The notes below the pieces were generated by a model. It did not search any database, was not told the origin of the DNA, and saw nothing but the letters and a program-made list of their open reading frames with translations. From Acidobacteriota bacterium (lineage in GTDB: Bacteria; Acidobacteriota; Terriglobia; Terriglobales; Acidobacteriaceae): 64,000 nucleotides of DNA. Position 1 is the stretch's first letter. Each line of letters begins with the position of its first letter. Location of the stretch: the NCBI GenBank assembly GCA_013289685.1, contig JABCZL010000015.1, positions 1 through 64,000 of the forward strand. The letters are read 5' to 3'. Positions 1 to 8,542 of this stretch are shown here, in pieces. A program made the translations under genes and the position numbers.

Positions 1-64
1 GCACCCGCTGTTCCAGACTGACATAGCTGAACACCCCATCCTGTTGCTGATCGTCTCCGCGCAT
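1..64 (-). CDS. Transposase, N-terminal fragment (runs off the window)
   Basis: Only the first 21 codons are in the window. They begin at an ATG at 64-62 and read MRGDDQQQDGVFSYVSLEQR, continuing beyond position 1. This N-terminus (MRG..QQ..FSY....RV) is typical of a DDE transposase group usually annotated as IS4/IS5 family, whose next residues are normally PxDHPLR. The catalytic domain is not visible, so intactness cannot be judged. The family assignment is from recognition of the N-terminal motif only. Confidence 0.65.
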   Translation of the reverse strand, partial: MRGDDQQQDGVFSYVSLEQRV

Positions 65-135
65 GCCTGCTTTCTTACCCTATTTTCCTGTGCAAGGCAT
101 ATGAGTTTTTCAGCACTCTGTTCAGCCCCTGTCGT
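1..135 (-). mobile_element. Edge of an insertion sequence (IS4/IS5-type)
   Basis: The left edge of the window cuts an insertion sequence transcribed leftward. The 5' end of its transposase is at 1-64. Upstream, at about 102-130, is the stretch TTTTTCAGCACTCTGTTCAG, which resembles the terminal sequence of elements with this kind of transposase. The exact terminus and the target duplication cannot be fixed because only one end is visible. Confidence 0.5.
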
Positions 136-226
136 CGATTGCGCCGCAAAGGCAGCACGGTTGACTACCGGCTTTATAGCCCATGAGGACGCCCGCCATC
201 GAAACAACGATTCTTCGAAGCACTCC

Positions 227-691
227 CTACTCCAGCGGCTCCGGATGCAAACTCAAATCCTTCTCCCCCGCCGCCTTCTTCTCCGCATACCTCTTCATCC
301 ACGCTTCCCAACTCTTCCCAGCCGCCGTATCCCGCCCCGAAAACGCCAGCGCCCCAATCTCCGCATACGACACCGAAATCTTGTCATCCGAATTCTTAGG
401 ATAAATTCTCACCACCGACTCGCGCAGCGAAGCCCCTGTCCGCCGGTCAAATAAATACCCCTCAATCTTCGACCCATCCTTGCGCGTGATAGTCACATCC
501 CCGCGATAATCAAACGCCTTCTCCAAAGCCCCGCGAAGTTCTTCCTCCGTCGCCAACTCCGGAATCCACCCCTCCAGCCGCTCATGCGCCGTCCCCGGCG
601 CCACCTCCAGCGCATCCGGATTCACCCCACCCGCATGCGGCGTGGCCTGCGCCGCCGTGTGATCGACATGCCCGCCTTCTTTACCCGTCAT
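227..691 (-). CDS. Conserved hypothetical protein, 154 aa
   Basis: No family recognised with certainty. The N-terminal 40 residues are His/Gly/Pro-rich and probably disordered. Residues 45-110 (EELRGALEKAFDYRGDVTIT, then KIEGYLFDRR and VRIYP) look like a small beta-rich fold with a short KDG turn. The C-terminus is charged (WEAWMKRYAEKKAAGE). There is no signal peptide or membrane segment. Codon use is like that of the neighbouring genes, and it lies in the same orientation as hpnH. The product is likely a soluble cytoplasmic protein of unknown role. Confidence 0.7.
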   Translation of the reverse strand: MTGKEGGHVDHTAAQATPHAGGVNPDALEVAPGTAHERLEGWIPELATEEELRGALEKAFDYRGDVTITRKDGSKIEGYLFDRRTGASLRESVVRIYPKNSDDKISVSYAEIGALAFSGRDTAAGKSWEAWMKRYAEKKAAGEKDLSLHPEPLE

Positions 692-733
692 AAATTGTTC
701 TCGTGGGAATAAATTCGTGAGTTAAATAAGAAT

Positions 734-796
734 TGTCATCCTGAGCGAAGCGTGAGCGCCTGAAAGGCGCTCACGCACAGTCGAAGGACCCCGTGC
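734..796. repeat. Rep-A palindromic repeat
   Basis: This copy starts with TGTCATCCTGAGCGAAG and ends with TCGAAGGACCCC. Between them is a perfect 11-bp hairpin: 750-760 pairs with 766-776 around the loop TGAAA. It lies in the gap between two leftward genes. Confidence 0.9.
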
Positions 797-819
797 TCCC
801 GGACGCTACCACTGGCACA

Positions 820-1155
820 TCAAGGAGTTTCTACCACTGCTCCCGAAAGCTTTGTCTCCACATCTCTCACCCAGACCTCTGTTCCAGGTGGAACGTCCGC
901 CTTCGTGATCTCCGGGGGTAAGCAGATACCTATTGGGCGCTCATAAACTGGAGGAGCAGGTTGACTATATTTTAGGTGCTCAAACGCCGCCACGTAGGTT
1001 TGCATAACGCAACCGTCCGGAGTTCGAAGCTGAATCTCGTCTTTGATTCGAATCCGCCCGTCCGCTGCTAGGAAATGAAACATGATCACGCATCGATATT
1101 GACGAATAAAGGCGGGAAGCTCGAAGGAATCCTCGACTTTCCCAAGAAGCTTCAC
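820..1155 (-). CDS. EF-Tu domain II-like small protein
   Basis: A protein of about 111 aa. The centre (DGRIRIKDEIQLRTPDGCVMQ, then ICLPPEITKADVPPGTEVWV) matches the pattern of stand-alone proteins resembling the beta-barrel domain II of translational GTPases. There is no G domain, so GTP binding is not expected and the role is unknown. I chose the GTG at 1155-1153 because the longer reading frame (ATG at 1200) would overlap the 3' end of hpnH. The TAG of hpnH ends at 1160, five bases upstream, so the two are probably co-transcribed and translationally coupled. A later ATG start is possible. Confidence 0.6.
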   Translation of the reverse strand: MKLLGKVEDSFELPAFIRQYRCVIMFHFLAADGRIRIKDEIQLRTPDGCVMQTYVAAFEHLKYSQPAPPVYERPIGICLPPEITKADVPPGTEVWVRDVETKLSGAVVETP

Positions 1156-1159
1156 GACC

Positions 1160-2278
1160 CTACACCCGCGTTTCCTGCAGCGTCTCCCCCGCCTCCGCAA
1201 TCTGCACCAGCGGATTCACCGCCGCCACCGGCTCCTCCAACAACCGCACCGCCTCTTCATCGCGATACGCCGGGAACAACGTCCCCTTCACGGTCGCCAG
1301 AAATCCCTCTAGCGAGCTAAATGTAGCATTCACCGCAGAAGCCTCATACCCGCTGTGCACCATGCAATTCGCGCACGCCGGATTCCCCGACTCCGTCCCA
1401 TACTTGCTCCATTCAGTCGTCGCCAGCAACTCCGCGAAAGTCTCCGCGTACCCGTCCTGCAGCAAATAGCACGGCTTCTGCCACCCGAATATGTTGTAAG
1501 TCGGCATGCCCCACGGAGTGCACGGATACGTCCGCTTCCCCATCAAAAATTCCAAAAACAGCGGCGACAAATTAAACTGCCACTCCTTCTTCCGGTTCGA
1601 CAAAATCGCCCGGAACATCCGCCGCGTCCGCGCCCGTCCCAAAAAATGTTTCTGATCCGGCGCCTTGTCATACGAGTACCCGGGCGAGAGCATCATGCCC
1701 TCCACGCCCAGCTCCATCATCTCGTCAAAGAACGCACGCACCGACTTCGGATTCGCCCCGTCAAACAGCGTCGTATTCGTCGTCACCCGGAACCCGCGCT
1801 TCAGCGCCTCGCGCACCGCGTCCACCGCAATGTCGTAACCCCCGTCGCGGCACACCGCCAAATCATGCTCTTCCCGCTGCCCGTCCAGATGCACGCTGAA
1901 CGTTAGATACTTGCTCGGCTTAAACAGATCAATCTTCTCTTTCAACAGCAGCGCATTGGTGCACAGATAAATATATTTCTTGCGCGCCACCAGCCCCTCA
2001 ATGATCCCCCCGATCTGCGGATGCATCAGCGGCTCCCCGCCCGGGATCGACACCATCGGCGCGCCGCACTCCTCCACTGCCCGGAAACACTCCTCCGGCG
2101 TGAGGTCCTTCTTCAAAATGTGCGCCGGATACTGGATCTTCCCGCATCCCGCGCACGCCAAATTGCAGCGGAACAGCGGCTCCAGCATCAGCACCAGCGG
2201 ATACTGCTTCCGCCCCGCGAGCTTCTGCCGAAGCACATAACTCGCCACCGTCCACATCTGTGACACAGGTACAGGCAT
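1160..2278 (-). CDS. hpnH: Adenosyl-hopene transferase HpnH (radical SAM)
   Basis: HpnH attaches the 5'-deoxyadenosyl group to a pentacyclic hopene, the first step in making extended C35 hopanoids at the inner membrane. The radical-SAM cluster motif CNLACAGC (C-x3-C-x2-C) is near residue 38, followed by [11 protein letters not shown], the SAM-binding GGE motif. The C-terminal half has the typical [21 protein letters not shown] segment and a [11 protein letters not shown] motif with extra cysteines. Length (372 aa) is normal for the family. No other hopanoid gene is visible in the window, so the cluster is either dispersed or continues elsewhere. Identification is confident from motifs and overall sequence. 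Confidence 0.95.
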   Translation of the reverse strand: MPVPVSQMWTVASYVLRQKLAGRKQYPLVLMLEPLFRCNLACAGCGKIQYPAHILKKDLTPEECFRAVEECGAPMVSIPGGEPLMHPQIGGIIEGLVARKKYIYLCTNALLLKEKIDLFKPSKYLTFSVHLDGQREEHDLAVCRDGGYDIAVDAVREALKRGFRVTTNTTLFDGANPKSVRAFFDEMMELGVEGMMLSPGYSYDKAPDQKHFLGRARTRRMFRAILSNRKKEWQFNLSPLFLEFLMGKRTYPCTPWGMPTYNIFGWQKPCYLLQDGYAETFAELLATTEWSKYGTESGNPACANCMVHSGYEASAVNATFSSLEGFLATVKGTLFPAYRDEEAVRLLEEPVAAVNPLVQIAEAGETLQETRV

Positions 2279-2512
2279 GAAATGTAAGAAACTCCTTAGT
2301 GCCTATATTTTATCAGGCCTGCCCGCCAGAGGGTTGTTTATGTGGGGATTTTGACTTCGAAAGAAGTTCGAACCTGGGGCTCCCCAAAACTTTCCTGCAA
2401 CCCCGCCCCCCTCCCCAGCCTCTAAAGGTCATGCTCCTCCGCCCCCACCCCCGTCCCAAAGGACTCTTGTCCCCTCCCCCAAAACCGGATACCCTTATTC
2501 CCAATCATCAGT

Positions 2513-2908
2513 ATGTTTAACCCTCATCCCAACCTTGCCGACGAAGTGAACCGCAGCATCATCCAGTCGGAAATCGAAGGCGGCGTGTTTCTCGATGACC
2601 TGCCACCGTCCACCGTCCTTCAAATCCAGACCATGCACCACTGTTACACCGCCGTGCTTCTCGGCGGCAGCGAAGCGCTGCTCTCCGGCCATCCCGAGTT
2701 CTGTCCTGAGCCTGTGCAGGTCGCCATCGCCGGCTCCACCTGGGGAGGCTCCATGCTCAAGCTCCAGTATGTCGGCCGCGGCATGCATCTCGAATTCCGC
2801 CACCCCGAATACTCCACCCCCATCATCACCTCGCCCATCCAGGAAATTCGTGACTGCCCATTCCGCCCGCTAGAATTAGACTCCCACCCCCACGGCGCCC
2901 ACTCCTAA
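2513..2908 (+). CDS. Conserved hypothetical protein, 131 aa
   Basis: A soluble protein without signal peptide or membrane segment, not assigned to a named family. It contains SIIQSEIEGGVFLDDLPPST near the N-terminus, then TMHHCYTAVLLGGSEALLSG and a C-terminal beta-rich part ending in a Pro/His-rich tail (LDSHPHGAHS). It is divergent from hpnH across a 234-bp gap in which I see no clear promoter. The antisense frame is a shadow. The ATG at 2513 is the only good start. Confidence 0.75.
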   Translation: MFNPHPNLADEVNRSIIQSEIEGGVFLDDLPPSTVLQIQTMHHCYTAVLLGGSEALLSGHPEFCPEPVQVAIAGSTWGGSMLKLQYVGRGMHLEFRHPEYSTPIITSPIQEIRDCPFRPLELDSHPHGAHS

Positions 2909-2936
2909 ATCAAGCTTGTCATTCATAAACTCCACC

Positions 2937-3043
2937 TGTCATCCTGAGCGAAGCGAAGGACCCATGCACTTTGCTTGCAGCGACGGAGCGGCCAGTCCTG
3001 GCGAAGCTCTGTGTTCCTCCGTGCCCTCTGTGGTTAAGCTTTT
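2937..3043. repeat. Rep-A copy followed by Rep-G copy
   Basis: A short Rep-A copy without an inserted hairpin (TGTCATCCTGAGCGAAGCG to ACCCATGCA) is followed at about 3008-3042 by a Rep-G element related to CTCTGTGTTCCTCCGTGCC. Both occupy the gap upstream of the STAS gene. Confidence 0.85.
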
Positions 3044-3122
3044 TGAGTCACCGAACACTCCCATTGACTTGCCCCTCCACACCCACTACCATTCCGGCCA
3101 GCGCCCGATTGCGACCCGAACC

Positions 3123-3482
3123 ATGTCCCTCAAGATCGACACCCGCGAAGTCGCTCACGTCACCATTCTCGACATCCACGGCCGCATCGTCCTCGGCGAA
3201 GAAATCGGTGATCTCCGCGACGCCGTCCGCGCCCTAATCGCCGAGGGCAAAAAGAAGATCATCCTCAACCTCGCCGGCGTCGACTACATCGACAGCTCCG
3301 GCGTCGGAGAACTCGTCGGCAGCTTCACCACCGTCCGCAACGCCGGCGGCGAACTCAAACTCCTCAACCTCACCCAAAAAGTTCACGACGTCCTCTACGT
3401 CACCAAGCTCTACACCGTCTTCGACATCAAAGACGACGAATTCACCGCCGTCCGCTCCTTCGACTACTTCTTCGCGAAATAG
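3123..3482 (+). CDS. STAS-domain anti-sigma factor antagonist
   Basis: A 119-aa single STAS domain, like SpoIIAA/RsbV. These proteins bind an anti-sigma factor kinase and release the sigma factor when unphosphorylated. The phosphorylation-site region reads DYIDSSGVGELVG near residue 58, with the expected Ser. No anti-sigma kinase or phosphatase lies next to it, so the partner is unknown. The frame extends upstream to 2916, but that part reads through Rep-A and Rep-G. The ATG at 3123 (MSLKIDTREV) matches the usual start of the domain. Confidence 0.9.
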   Translation: MSLKIDTREVAHVTILDIHGRIVLGEEIGDLRDAVRALIAEGKKKIILNLAGVDYIDSSGVGELVGSFTTVRNAGGELKLLNLTQKVHDVLYVTKLYTVFDIKDDEFTAVRSFDYFFAK

Positions 3483-3483
3483 C

Positions 3484-3510
3484 TCGTGTGGAGCGGGCAC
3501 TCCTGCCCGC
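3484..3510. repeat. Rep-E short inverted repeat
   Basis: GTGTGGAGCGGGCACTCCTG followed by CCCGC, directly after the stop codon of the STAS gene. This is the GGGCACTCCTGCCC variant of Rep-E, an imperfect palindrome. Confidence 0.75.
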
Positions 3511-3647
3511 TGCCGTTGACTTTGATGTTGAAGTTGCACTGCCCCCCCGAACCGCCCGAGGCACGCCACAAACGTTCCCGATCCGGTTACAATTCCGAAA
3601 GAAATCATGGGCCTCGCAAATTGCGGAGACTAGGAGTCGCGCAGCTC

Positions 3648-4061
3648 ATGGCCAGCAGTTCCGACCACCGCGCCTTACAACAGAAAACCGCCAGAGAATT
3701 AATCTGGACCTCCACGCATTCTTTCCATGGATGGACCTGCTCCCAGTGTGAATGGAATTACCCGCTCCCCACGCTGCTGAACGATCCTGAAGCCAAGACC
3801 GCCTATGACCGCCTGGCAGCGGCCAAATTCCGCGACCACAAATGTGCTGCCCACCTCTCGCGCCTCGGTTCCGCCGACGACGCCGACAGCTTCACCCCCC
3901 GCATCCGCAAACTCGTCACCCAGGGCTTCAAGCCCAAAGACGCCGTCGAGCTCTTCCTCCAGGAAATCGCCCTCGAATACCGCAACCAACCCAAAATCAT
4001 GGACCAGGCCAAAGCCGACGCCGAAGACTTCCTCCGCCGCGTCCGCGCCGGCCTCATCTAA
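3648..4061 (+). CDS. Conserved hypothetical protein with possible zinc site
   Basis: A 137-aa soluble protein starting MASSSDHRAL. The N-terminal third has WTCSQCEW (Cx2C), followed some 40 residues later by DHKCAAHL, so a metal site of the type C-x2-C...C-x2-H is plausible. The C-terminal half is helical and charged (PKIMDQAKADAEDFLRRVRA). No named family is recognised. The frame is open upstream to 3486, but that region contains a Rep-E copy, and the ATG at 3648 gives a natural N-terminus. It is convergent with the S9A peptidase gene, with two repeats between them. Confidence 0.65.
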   Translation: MASSSDHRALQQKTARELIWTSTHSFHGWTCSQCEWNYPLPTLLNDPEAKTAYDRLAAAKFRDHKCAAHLSRLGSADDADSFTPRIRKLVTQGFKPKDAVELFLQEIALEYRNQPKIMDQAKADAEDFLRRVRAGLI

Positions 4062-4082
4062 AGAGGATTCTCAAAACAGCAT

Positions 4083-4230
4083 TGTCATCCTGAGCGAAGC
4101 CGTGACGAAGCGAAGCGGAGTCACGGCGCAGTCGAAGGATCCCTACCCCACACCGTCACGACGGGTCCGAAGAATTCTCTCCCGGGTGCCCCATTTCTCG
4201 CGCGTCCTTTGCGCGAGAAATGGGGATTTT
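4083..4230. repeat. Rep-A and Rep-C copies between convergent genes
   Basis: Rep-A at 4083-4144 has an internal stem: 4100-4106 (CCGTGAC) pairs with 4120-4126. Rep-C at 4181-4230 has a long near-perfect hairpin: CCCCATTTCTCGCGC faces GCGCGAGAAATGGGG around a short loop. Together they fill the space between two convergent genes, where they could also act as transcription stops. Confidence 0.9.
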
Positions 4231-4263
4231 CGACACAGCGAAGCCGAAGAGTTTTCCCGAACC

Positions 4264-6390
4264 CTAATTCTCAATCCCCATCTCCCGCATAATCCACGCA
4301 TAATCAAACGACGCTTCCTTCAACCGGTCATATCTCCCCGACGCCCCTCCATGTCCCGCCGGCTGCAAATTGGTTTTCATAATCAAAATATTGTGATCCG
4401 TTCGCAAAGCCCGCATCTTCGCCACATATTTCGCCGGCTCCCAATACATCACCTGGCTGTCGTTGAACGACGTCTTCACCAGCATGTCCGGATACTTCTT
4501 CGCCTCCACATTGTCATACGGCGAATAAGTCACCATATACTCAAACGCCGCCTTCTCCTTCGGATTCCCCCACTCCTCAAACTCTCCTACCGTCAGCGGC
4601 AGCGATTCATCCAGCATCGTGTTCATCACATCCACAAACGGCACTCCCACCAGCGCCGCCTTAAACAAATCCGGACGCAAATTCAGCACCGCCCCCATCA
4701 GCAGCCCGCCCGCGCTCCGCCCTTCAATCACCAGCCGGTCCTTCGATCCATAACCATGACCCACCAGATATTCCGCGCACGAAATGAAGTCGGTGAACGT
4801 CGTCCGCTTGTTCATCATCCGCCCCGCATCGTGCCACGACTTCCCCATTTCGCCACCGCCGCGAATATGCGCCACCGCGGTCACCACTCCCCGATCGACC
4901 ATGCTGAAAATATTCGAATTAAAAAACATGTCGATCGACACCCCATACGACCCGTACCCATACAAATACAGCGCCTCTTTCCCGTCGAGCTTCGTGCCTT
5001 TCAAATACACCACCGAAATCGGAATCTTCACTCCATCCGCAGCCGGAGCATAAATCTGCTCCACCTGATATTTTGTCCGGTCATACCCTCCCGGCACTTC
5101 CTTCTGCTTCAACAGCGTCGACGTCCCCTTCTCCATGTCATACGCAAACACCGACGCCGGCGTAATCGCCGACTGATATCCATACCTGAACTCCGTCGTG
5201 TCGTACACCCGATTCACATACGAATACGCCGCATACGCCGGCTCCGGAAACTCAATTCGCCGCGACTGCCCGCTCCGCAAATCCGTGACCCGAATCTGCG
5301 GCAGCCCGTTTTCCCGCTCGTACAGCACGTAGTAGTTCTTGAAGAAATCAATGTCGTCGAGCATCACCTTCGGATCCTGCGCCACCACTTCCTTCCAGTT
5401 CCCGCTTCCCGGGTCGCTCACCGGAACTTTCACCATCCGGAAATTCCGCCCCGTATCGTTCACCCGAATATAAAAAGTTTCCCCATTGTGGTCGGGATAA
5501 TATTCCACCCCCTGCTTCCGCGGCTCCATCACCTTAAACTCCGCCGTCGGCTGATCCGCCGGAATGTACCGCGTCTCGCTGGTCGTATGGCTCGCCAGAA
5601 TCAGAAAAATATAAGCGTCACTCCGAGTCCTGCCGGCATACACATCGAAGCGCTCGTCCTTCTCCTCATACACCACCGGATCCTCTCCGCTCACTCCCGC
5701 CGTGTGCCGGTACAGCCGGTACTGCCGCTTCGACACCGCATCTTCCTGCGTATAAAAAATCGTCTTATTATCGTTCGCCCACACCACCGACCCCACCCGC
5801 TCGGCGTGATCCGCCAATGTTTTCCCCGTTCGCAAATCCTTCACCGCCAGCGTGTATTGCCGGAACCCCGTGTTGTCGTACGAATACGCCAGCTGATTCC
5901 CATCCGGACTCACCGCAAACGCCGCCACCGACATGAACGCCTGCCCCTTCGCCATTTCATTGATGTCCAGCAGCACTTCTTCCGGCGCGTCCATGCTGCC
6001 CTTTTTCCGGCACCGGATCCCGTACTGCTTCCCCGCCTCCGTCCGCACGTAATAAAAATAGTCCCCCTCGCGATACGGAACCTCAACGTCAGTCTCCTTG
6101 ATCCGCCCCAGCATCTCGTCATACAACTTCTTCTGAAATCCTTCCGTCGGCTTCATCACCGCATCGGTATAAACGTTCTCCGCCTCCAGATAAGCCCGCA
6201 CCTCCGGATTCGGTTTATCCCGCAGCCAGAAATAGTTGTCCACCATCTTGTGCCCGTTGACCTCGGTCACATGCGGAACCACCTTCGCCACCGGCGGCTT
6301 CGGCAGAGACCCAGTATCCGCCGCCGTCAACACCAAGACCGATGCCAGCACCAACCCGCCCACGTAAATACGACGCAGCCAGCGATTCAT
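4264..6390 (-). CDS. Prolyl oligopeptidase family S9A serine peptidase, exported
   Basis: A 708-aa peptidase of the prolyl oligopeptidase/oligopeptidase B family that cleaves short peptides. An N-terminal beta-propeller (about 60-430) gates a C-terminal alpha/beta hydrolase. The nucleophile is in EGRSAGGLLMGA, the Asp in KTSFNDSQVMYWEP and the His in PAGHGGASGRYD. A signal peptide (MNRWLRRIYVGGLVLASVLV) predicts export. The start at 6390 is supported by CGGAGG about five bases upstream. The longer open frame to 6651 reads through Rep-A and Rep-C. The propeller carries GNQLAYSYDNTGFRQYTL, as in oligopeptidase B, so preference for basic residues is possible but not shown. Confidence 0.93.
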   Translation of the reverse strand: MNRWLRRIYVGGLVLASVLVLTAADTGSLPKPPVAKVVPHVTEVNGHKMVDNYFWLRDKPNPEVRAYLEAENVYTDAVMKPTEGFQKKLYDEMLGRIKETDVEVPYREGDYFYYVRTEAGKQYGIRCRKKGSMDAPEEVLLDINEMAKGQAFMSVAAFAVSPDGNQLAYSYDNTGFRQYTLAVKDLRTGKTLADHAERVGSVVWANDNKTIFYTQEDAVSKRQYRLYRHTAGVSGEDPVVYEEKDERFDVYAGRTRSDAYIFLILASHTTSETRYIPADQPTAEFKVMEPRKQGVEYYPDHNGETFYIRVNDTGRNFRMVKVPVSDPGSGNWKEVVAQDPKVMLDDIDFFKNYYVLYERENGLPQIRVTDLRSGQSRRIEFPEPAYAAYSYVNRVYDTTEFRYGYQSAITPASVFAYDMEKGTSTLLKQKEVPGGYDRTKYQVEQIYAPAADGVKIPISVVYLKGTKLDGKEALYLYGYGSYGVSIDMFFNSNIFSMVDRGVVTAVAHIRGGGEMGKSWHDAGRMMNKRTTFTDFISCAEYLVGHGYGSKDRLVIEGRSAGGLLMGAVLNLRPDLFKAALVGVPFVDVMNTMLDESLPLTVGEFEEWGNPKEKAAFEYMVTYSPYDNVEAKKYPDMLVKTSFNDSQVMYWEPAKYVAKMRALRTDHNILIMKTNLQPAGHGGASGRYDRLKEASFDYAWIMREMGIEN

Positions 6391-6438
6391 GAATCCTCCG
6401 AAAGTGTGAGTTAGAAATAAGTGCCTGGAAAACTCGTC

Positions 6439-6482
6439 CGGGTGCCCCATTTCTCGCGTCCTTTGCGAGAAGTGGGGATTTT
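6439..6482. repeat. Rep-C palindrome
   Basis: GGGTGCCCCATTTCTCGCG is followed by a short loop and CGAGAAGTGGGGATT. The stem is about 13 bp. Confidence 0.85.
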
Positions 6483-6570
6483 GCGTCCGCGTGCTCATCC
6501 GCAGCACTCTTGTTCGACAAGCGCACGATACTCCGACCGAATCCCGCTTTGCAACGTCACAAAAAAGCCA

Positions 6571-6635
6571 TGTCATCCTGAGCGAAGTGGCGGCGCAGCG
6601 AAGCAGCGCCGCCACGCAGTCGAAGGACCCCGTGA
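6571..6635. repeat. Rep-A palindromic repeat
   Basis: The boundary motifs TGTCATCCTGAGCGAAG and CGAAGGACCCCGTG flank a perfect 10-bp stem: 6587-6596 (GTGGCGGCGC) pairs with 6606-6615. Confidence 0.9.
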
Positions 6636-6839
6636 TTCCATCCCTCACCACAGGCCCGTAAAGGGGTTCTCTCCTGATTGACTCTGCTCCCAGGAATCTC
6701 TATGCTCGGCAATGAGCGCGAAGGGCGCCTCCAGTCCGCGGAAAGGGCCGTGCCCACCTTGTTCCACAATTTCGAAGGCCACGAACCTTCTTTCAGCCTG
6801 CCCGAGTGCGGACTCCAGGCGCAGTGAAAGGAGTTTCGT

Positions 6840-8105
6840 ATGTTCCCCAACCCGCACGACGCGCTCCCACTCCCTCCCCGCCCAAATCTCGAACAATATA
6901 AAAAGCTCGCCAAAGACCTACTAAAAGCCAGCCAGTCCCCGGACCCAACCGCCCTCCACACCTGGTGCGCCCGCTGGATCAAAAAAATCTCTGCTGAAAG
7001 AATCGCTGCTGAGAGGTTTGTCATCCCGAGCGAAGGGGCGATGTCGCAAAGCGACACCGCCCCGCAGTCGAGGGACCCTGTGTTCGGTTTCGACACCGTC
7101 GATCAACTGGAGAACTTCGCGCGCCACAAATTGTCGGGGACCGCAACCCTAACCGCAGCCCAATTCGTAATCGCCCGCGCCCAAGGTTTCGAAAGCTGGC
7201 CGAAGCTAGCCAAACATCTAGAAGCCGTGGCCCGCGCGAATTCCCCAGTCAGCCACTTCGAGCAAGCCGCCGACGCCATCGTCACCGGCAATGCCGCGCA
7301 TCTGGAAAAAACGTTGCACGAACATCCCGACTTGATCCGCGCAACGTCCACGCGCCGCCATCAAGCAACTCTGCTCCACTACGTCTCCGCCAATGGCATC
7401 GAAGACTACCGCCAGAAGACCCCCAACAACATCGTCAAGATCGCGAACCTTCTCCTGGGAGCTGGCGCCGAAGTCAACGCAGTAGCCGATGTCTACGGCG
7501 GAAGCACAACGCTCGGTTTGGTCGCGACCAGCATCCATCCCGAACGCGCCGCCGTCCAGGAAGCTCTGCTGCAACTCTTCCTCGATCATGGCGCAACCAT
7601 CGACCCCGCAAACTCCCCAGCCGGACCGCTAATCAACATCTGCCTGGCCAACGGCCGCGTCCAGTCCGCCGAATTCCTGTCCCAGCGCGGCGCAACCCTC
7701 GATCTCGAAGGCGCCGCAGGCCTGGGCCGCCTCGATGTAGTCAAAGATTATTTCGATGAGTCTGGCGCTCTCCATCCGAGTGCGACGCAGACGCAGCTGG
7801 AACGCGCCTTCCTCTGGGCCTCCGAATACGGCCGCAACCCGGTAGTCGATTTCCTCCTGCAACGCGGCGTCAGCCTAGAGACGCAAGCCAACACCGGCCA
7901 AACCGCCCTCCACTGGGCCGTAATCGGCGGACAAGTGGACACAATCAAACTCCTCCTCGACCGAGGAGCGTCCCTGGAAGCCAAGAATGTCCACGGCGGA
8001 ACCCCCCTAGGTCAAGCCCTCTGGTCCGCCACCCATGGCAACCCCAAAATCAACTACGCCCAAATCGCCGACCTACTCAGAAGCCACGGCGCGAAGGAGG
8101 AGTAA
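6840..8105 (+). CDS. Ankyrin-repeat protein
   Basis: A 421-aa soluble protein. The C-terminal two thirds carry ankyrin repeats, for example LLHYVSANG near 180 and GQTALHWAVIGGQVDTIKLL followed by DRGASLEAKNVHGGTPLGQA near 355-395. The N-terminal part (PRPNLEQYKKLAKDLLKA, and later FVIARAQGFESWPKLAKHLE) is a domain often found in front of ankyrins in soil bacteria. The likely role is protein-protein interaction, partner unknown. Residues 61-81 are encoded by a Rep-A copy and probably do not belong to the ancestral protein. AAAGGAG upstream supports the ATG at 6840. Confidence 0.88.
   Translation: MFPNPHDALPLPPRPNLEQYKKLAKDLLKASQSPDPTALHTWCARWIKKISAERIAAERFVIPSEGAMSQSDTAPQSRDPVFGFDTVDQLENFARHKLSGTATLTAAQFVIARAQGFESWPKLAKHLEAVARANSPVSHFEQAADAIVTGNAAHLEKTLHEHPDLIRATSTRRHQATLLHYVSANGIEDYRQKTPNNIVKIANLLLGAGAEVNAVADVYGGSTTLGLVATSIHPERAAVQEALLQLFLDHGATIDPANSPAGPLINICLANGRVQSAEFLSQRGATLDLEGAAGLGRLDVVKDYFDESGALHPSATQTQLERAFLWASEYGRNPVVDFLLQRGVSLETQANTGQTALHWAVIGGQVDTIKLLLDRGASLEAKNVHGGTPLGQALWSATHGNPKINYAQIADLLRSHGAKEE
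7019..7083. repeat. Rep-A copy inside the ankyrin gene
   Basis: TGTCATCCCGAGCGAAG at the left and CAGTCGAGGGACCC at the right identify Rep-A. The centre is a stem with one mismatch: GGGGCGATGTCGC pairs with GCGACACCGCCCC around AAA. It is read in frame as VIPSEGAMSQSDTAPQSRDP. Confidence 0.92.
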
Positions 8106-8169
8106 AGGAAAAAGGGAGGAGGCGTGAAGAAGCCGTAAACGCGGCCCAACCCCGAACGCGGACACAGCC

Positions 8170-8287
8170 GTGGAAGAGCGGCGCTTCAGCGCCGCGTCAA
8201 GCGAGCTGAATCATACGGGCTTCAGCCCCTGTGGTCGTATCTCCGGGTGCCCCGTTTCTCGCGCCCTTTGGCGGGAAGCGGGGATTT
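8170..8287. repeat. Rep-D followed by Rep-C
   Basis: Rep-D (8170-8233) begins GTGGAAGAGCGGCGCTTCAG and ends in CGGGCTTCAGCCCC. Rep-C (8244-8287) is a variant with CCCCGTTTCTCGC and GCGGGAAGCGGGG. Both lie in the 437-bp gap between the convergent ankyrin and parB genes, which holds no gene. Confidence 0.85.
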
Positions 8288-8479
8288 CATCGACGTGATG
8301 CCCGAACCATAACAGTAAATACCCCGTCCCAACCGCTCACAAATTCCCACCGAACACCTCTGCAACCCACCCTCGTCGACCCACCTCCACCCTCAACCGA
8401 CCCGAAAACTACCCCGCTATTCCACACCCGGTGACGATCTTGGTTCCCCTCAAAAGGAAAAGGCGGCCGCCAGGCCGCC

Positions 8480-8540
8480 TCCGAGAGCCAAAAGCCAAGA
8501 GCCGAAAGCCGAAAGCCAAGAGCCGAAAGCCAAAAGCCGA
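8480..8540. repeat. Short tandem repeat AGCCAAAAGCC/GCCGAAAGCC
   Basis: Seven or so degenerate units of 7-8 bp (AAAGCCA, AGAGCCG, AAAGCCG) run directly up to the parB stop codon. Confidence 0.85.
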
Positions 8541-8542
8541 CC

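Larger units (their letters stand above)
6391..6839. other. 449-bp gap filled with repeats
   Basis: The gap contains Rep-C (6439-6482) and Rep-A (6571-6635). The remaining 6640-6830 has a leftward open frame that does not look like a conserved gene. The ankyrin gene downstream has AAAGGAG at about 6828-6834 as its ribosome site. Confidence 0.6.

Noticed and set aside
3805-6414. 869-aa rightward open frame opposite the S9A peptidase
   Set aside because: His/Arg/Pro-rich composition and no motifs; a shadow of the peptidase gene in GC-rich DNA.
6557-7096. 179-aa leftward frame upstream of and into the ankyrin gene
   Set aside because: Reads Rep-A sequence at both ends and opposes a gene with a good ribosome site.
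8480-8540. Possible CRISPR-like array of AAAGCCGA units
   Set aside because: Units are 7-8 bp and contiguous without spacers; a simple tandem repeat.
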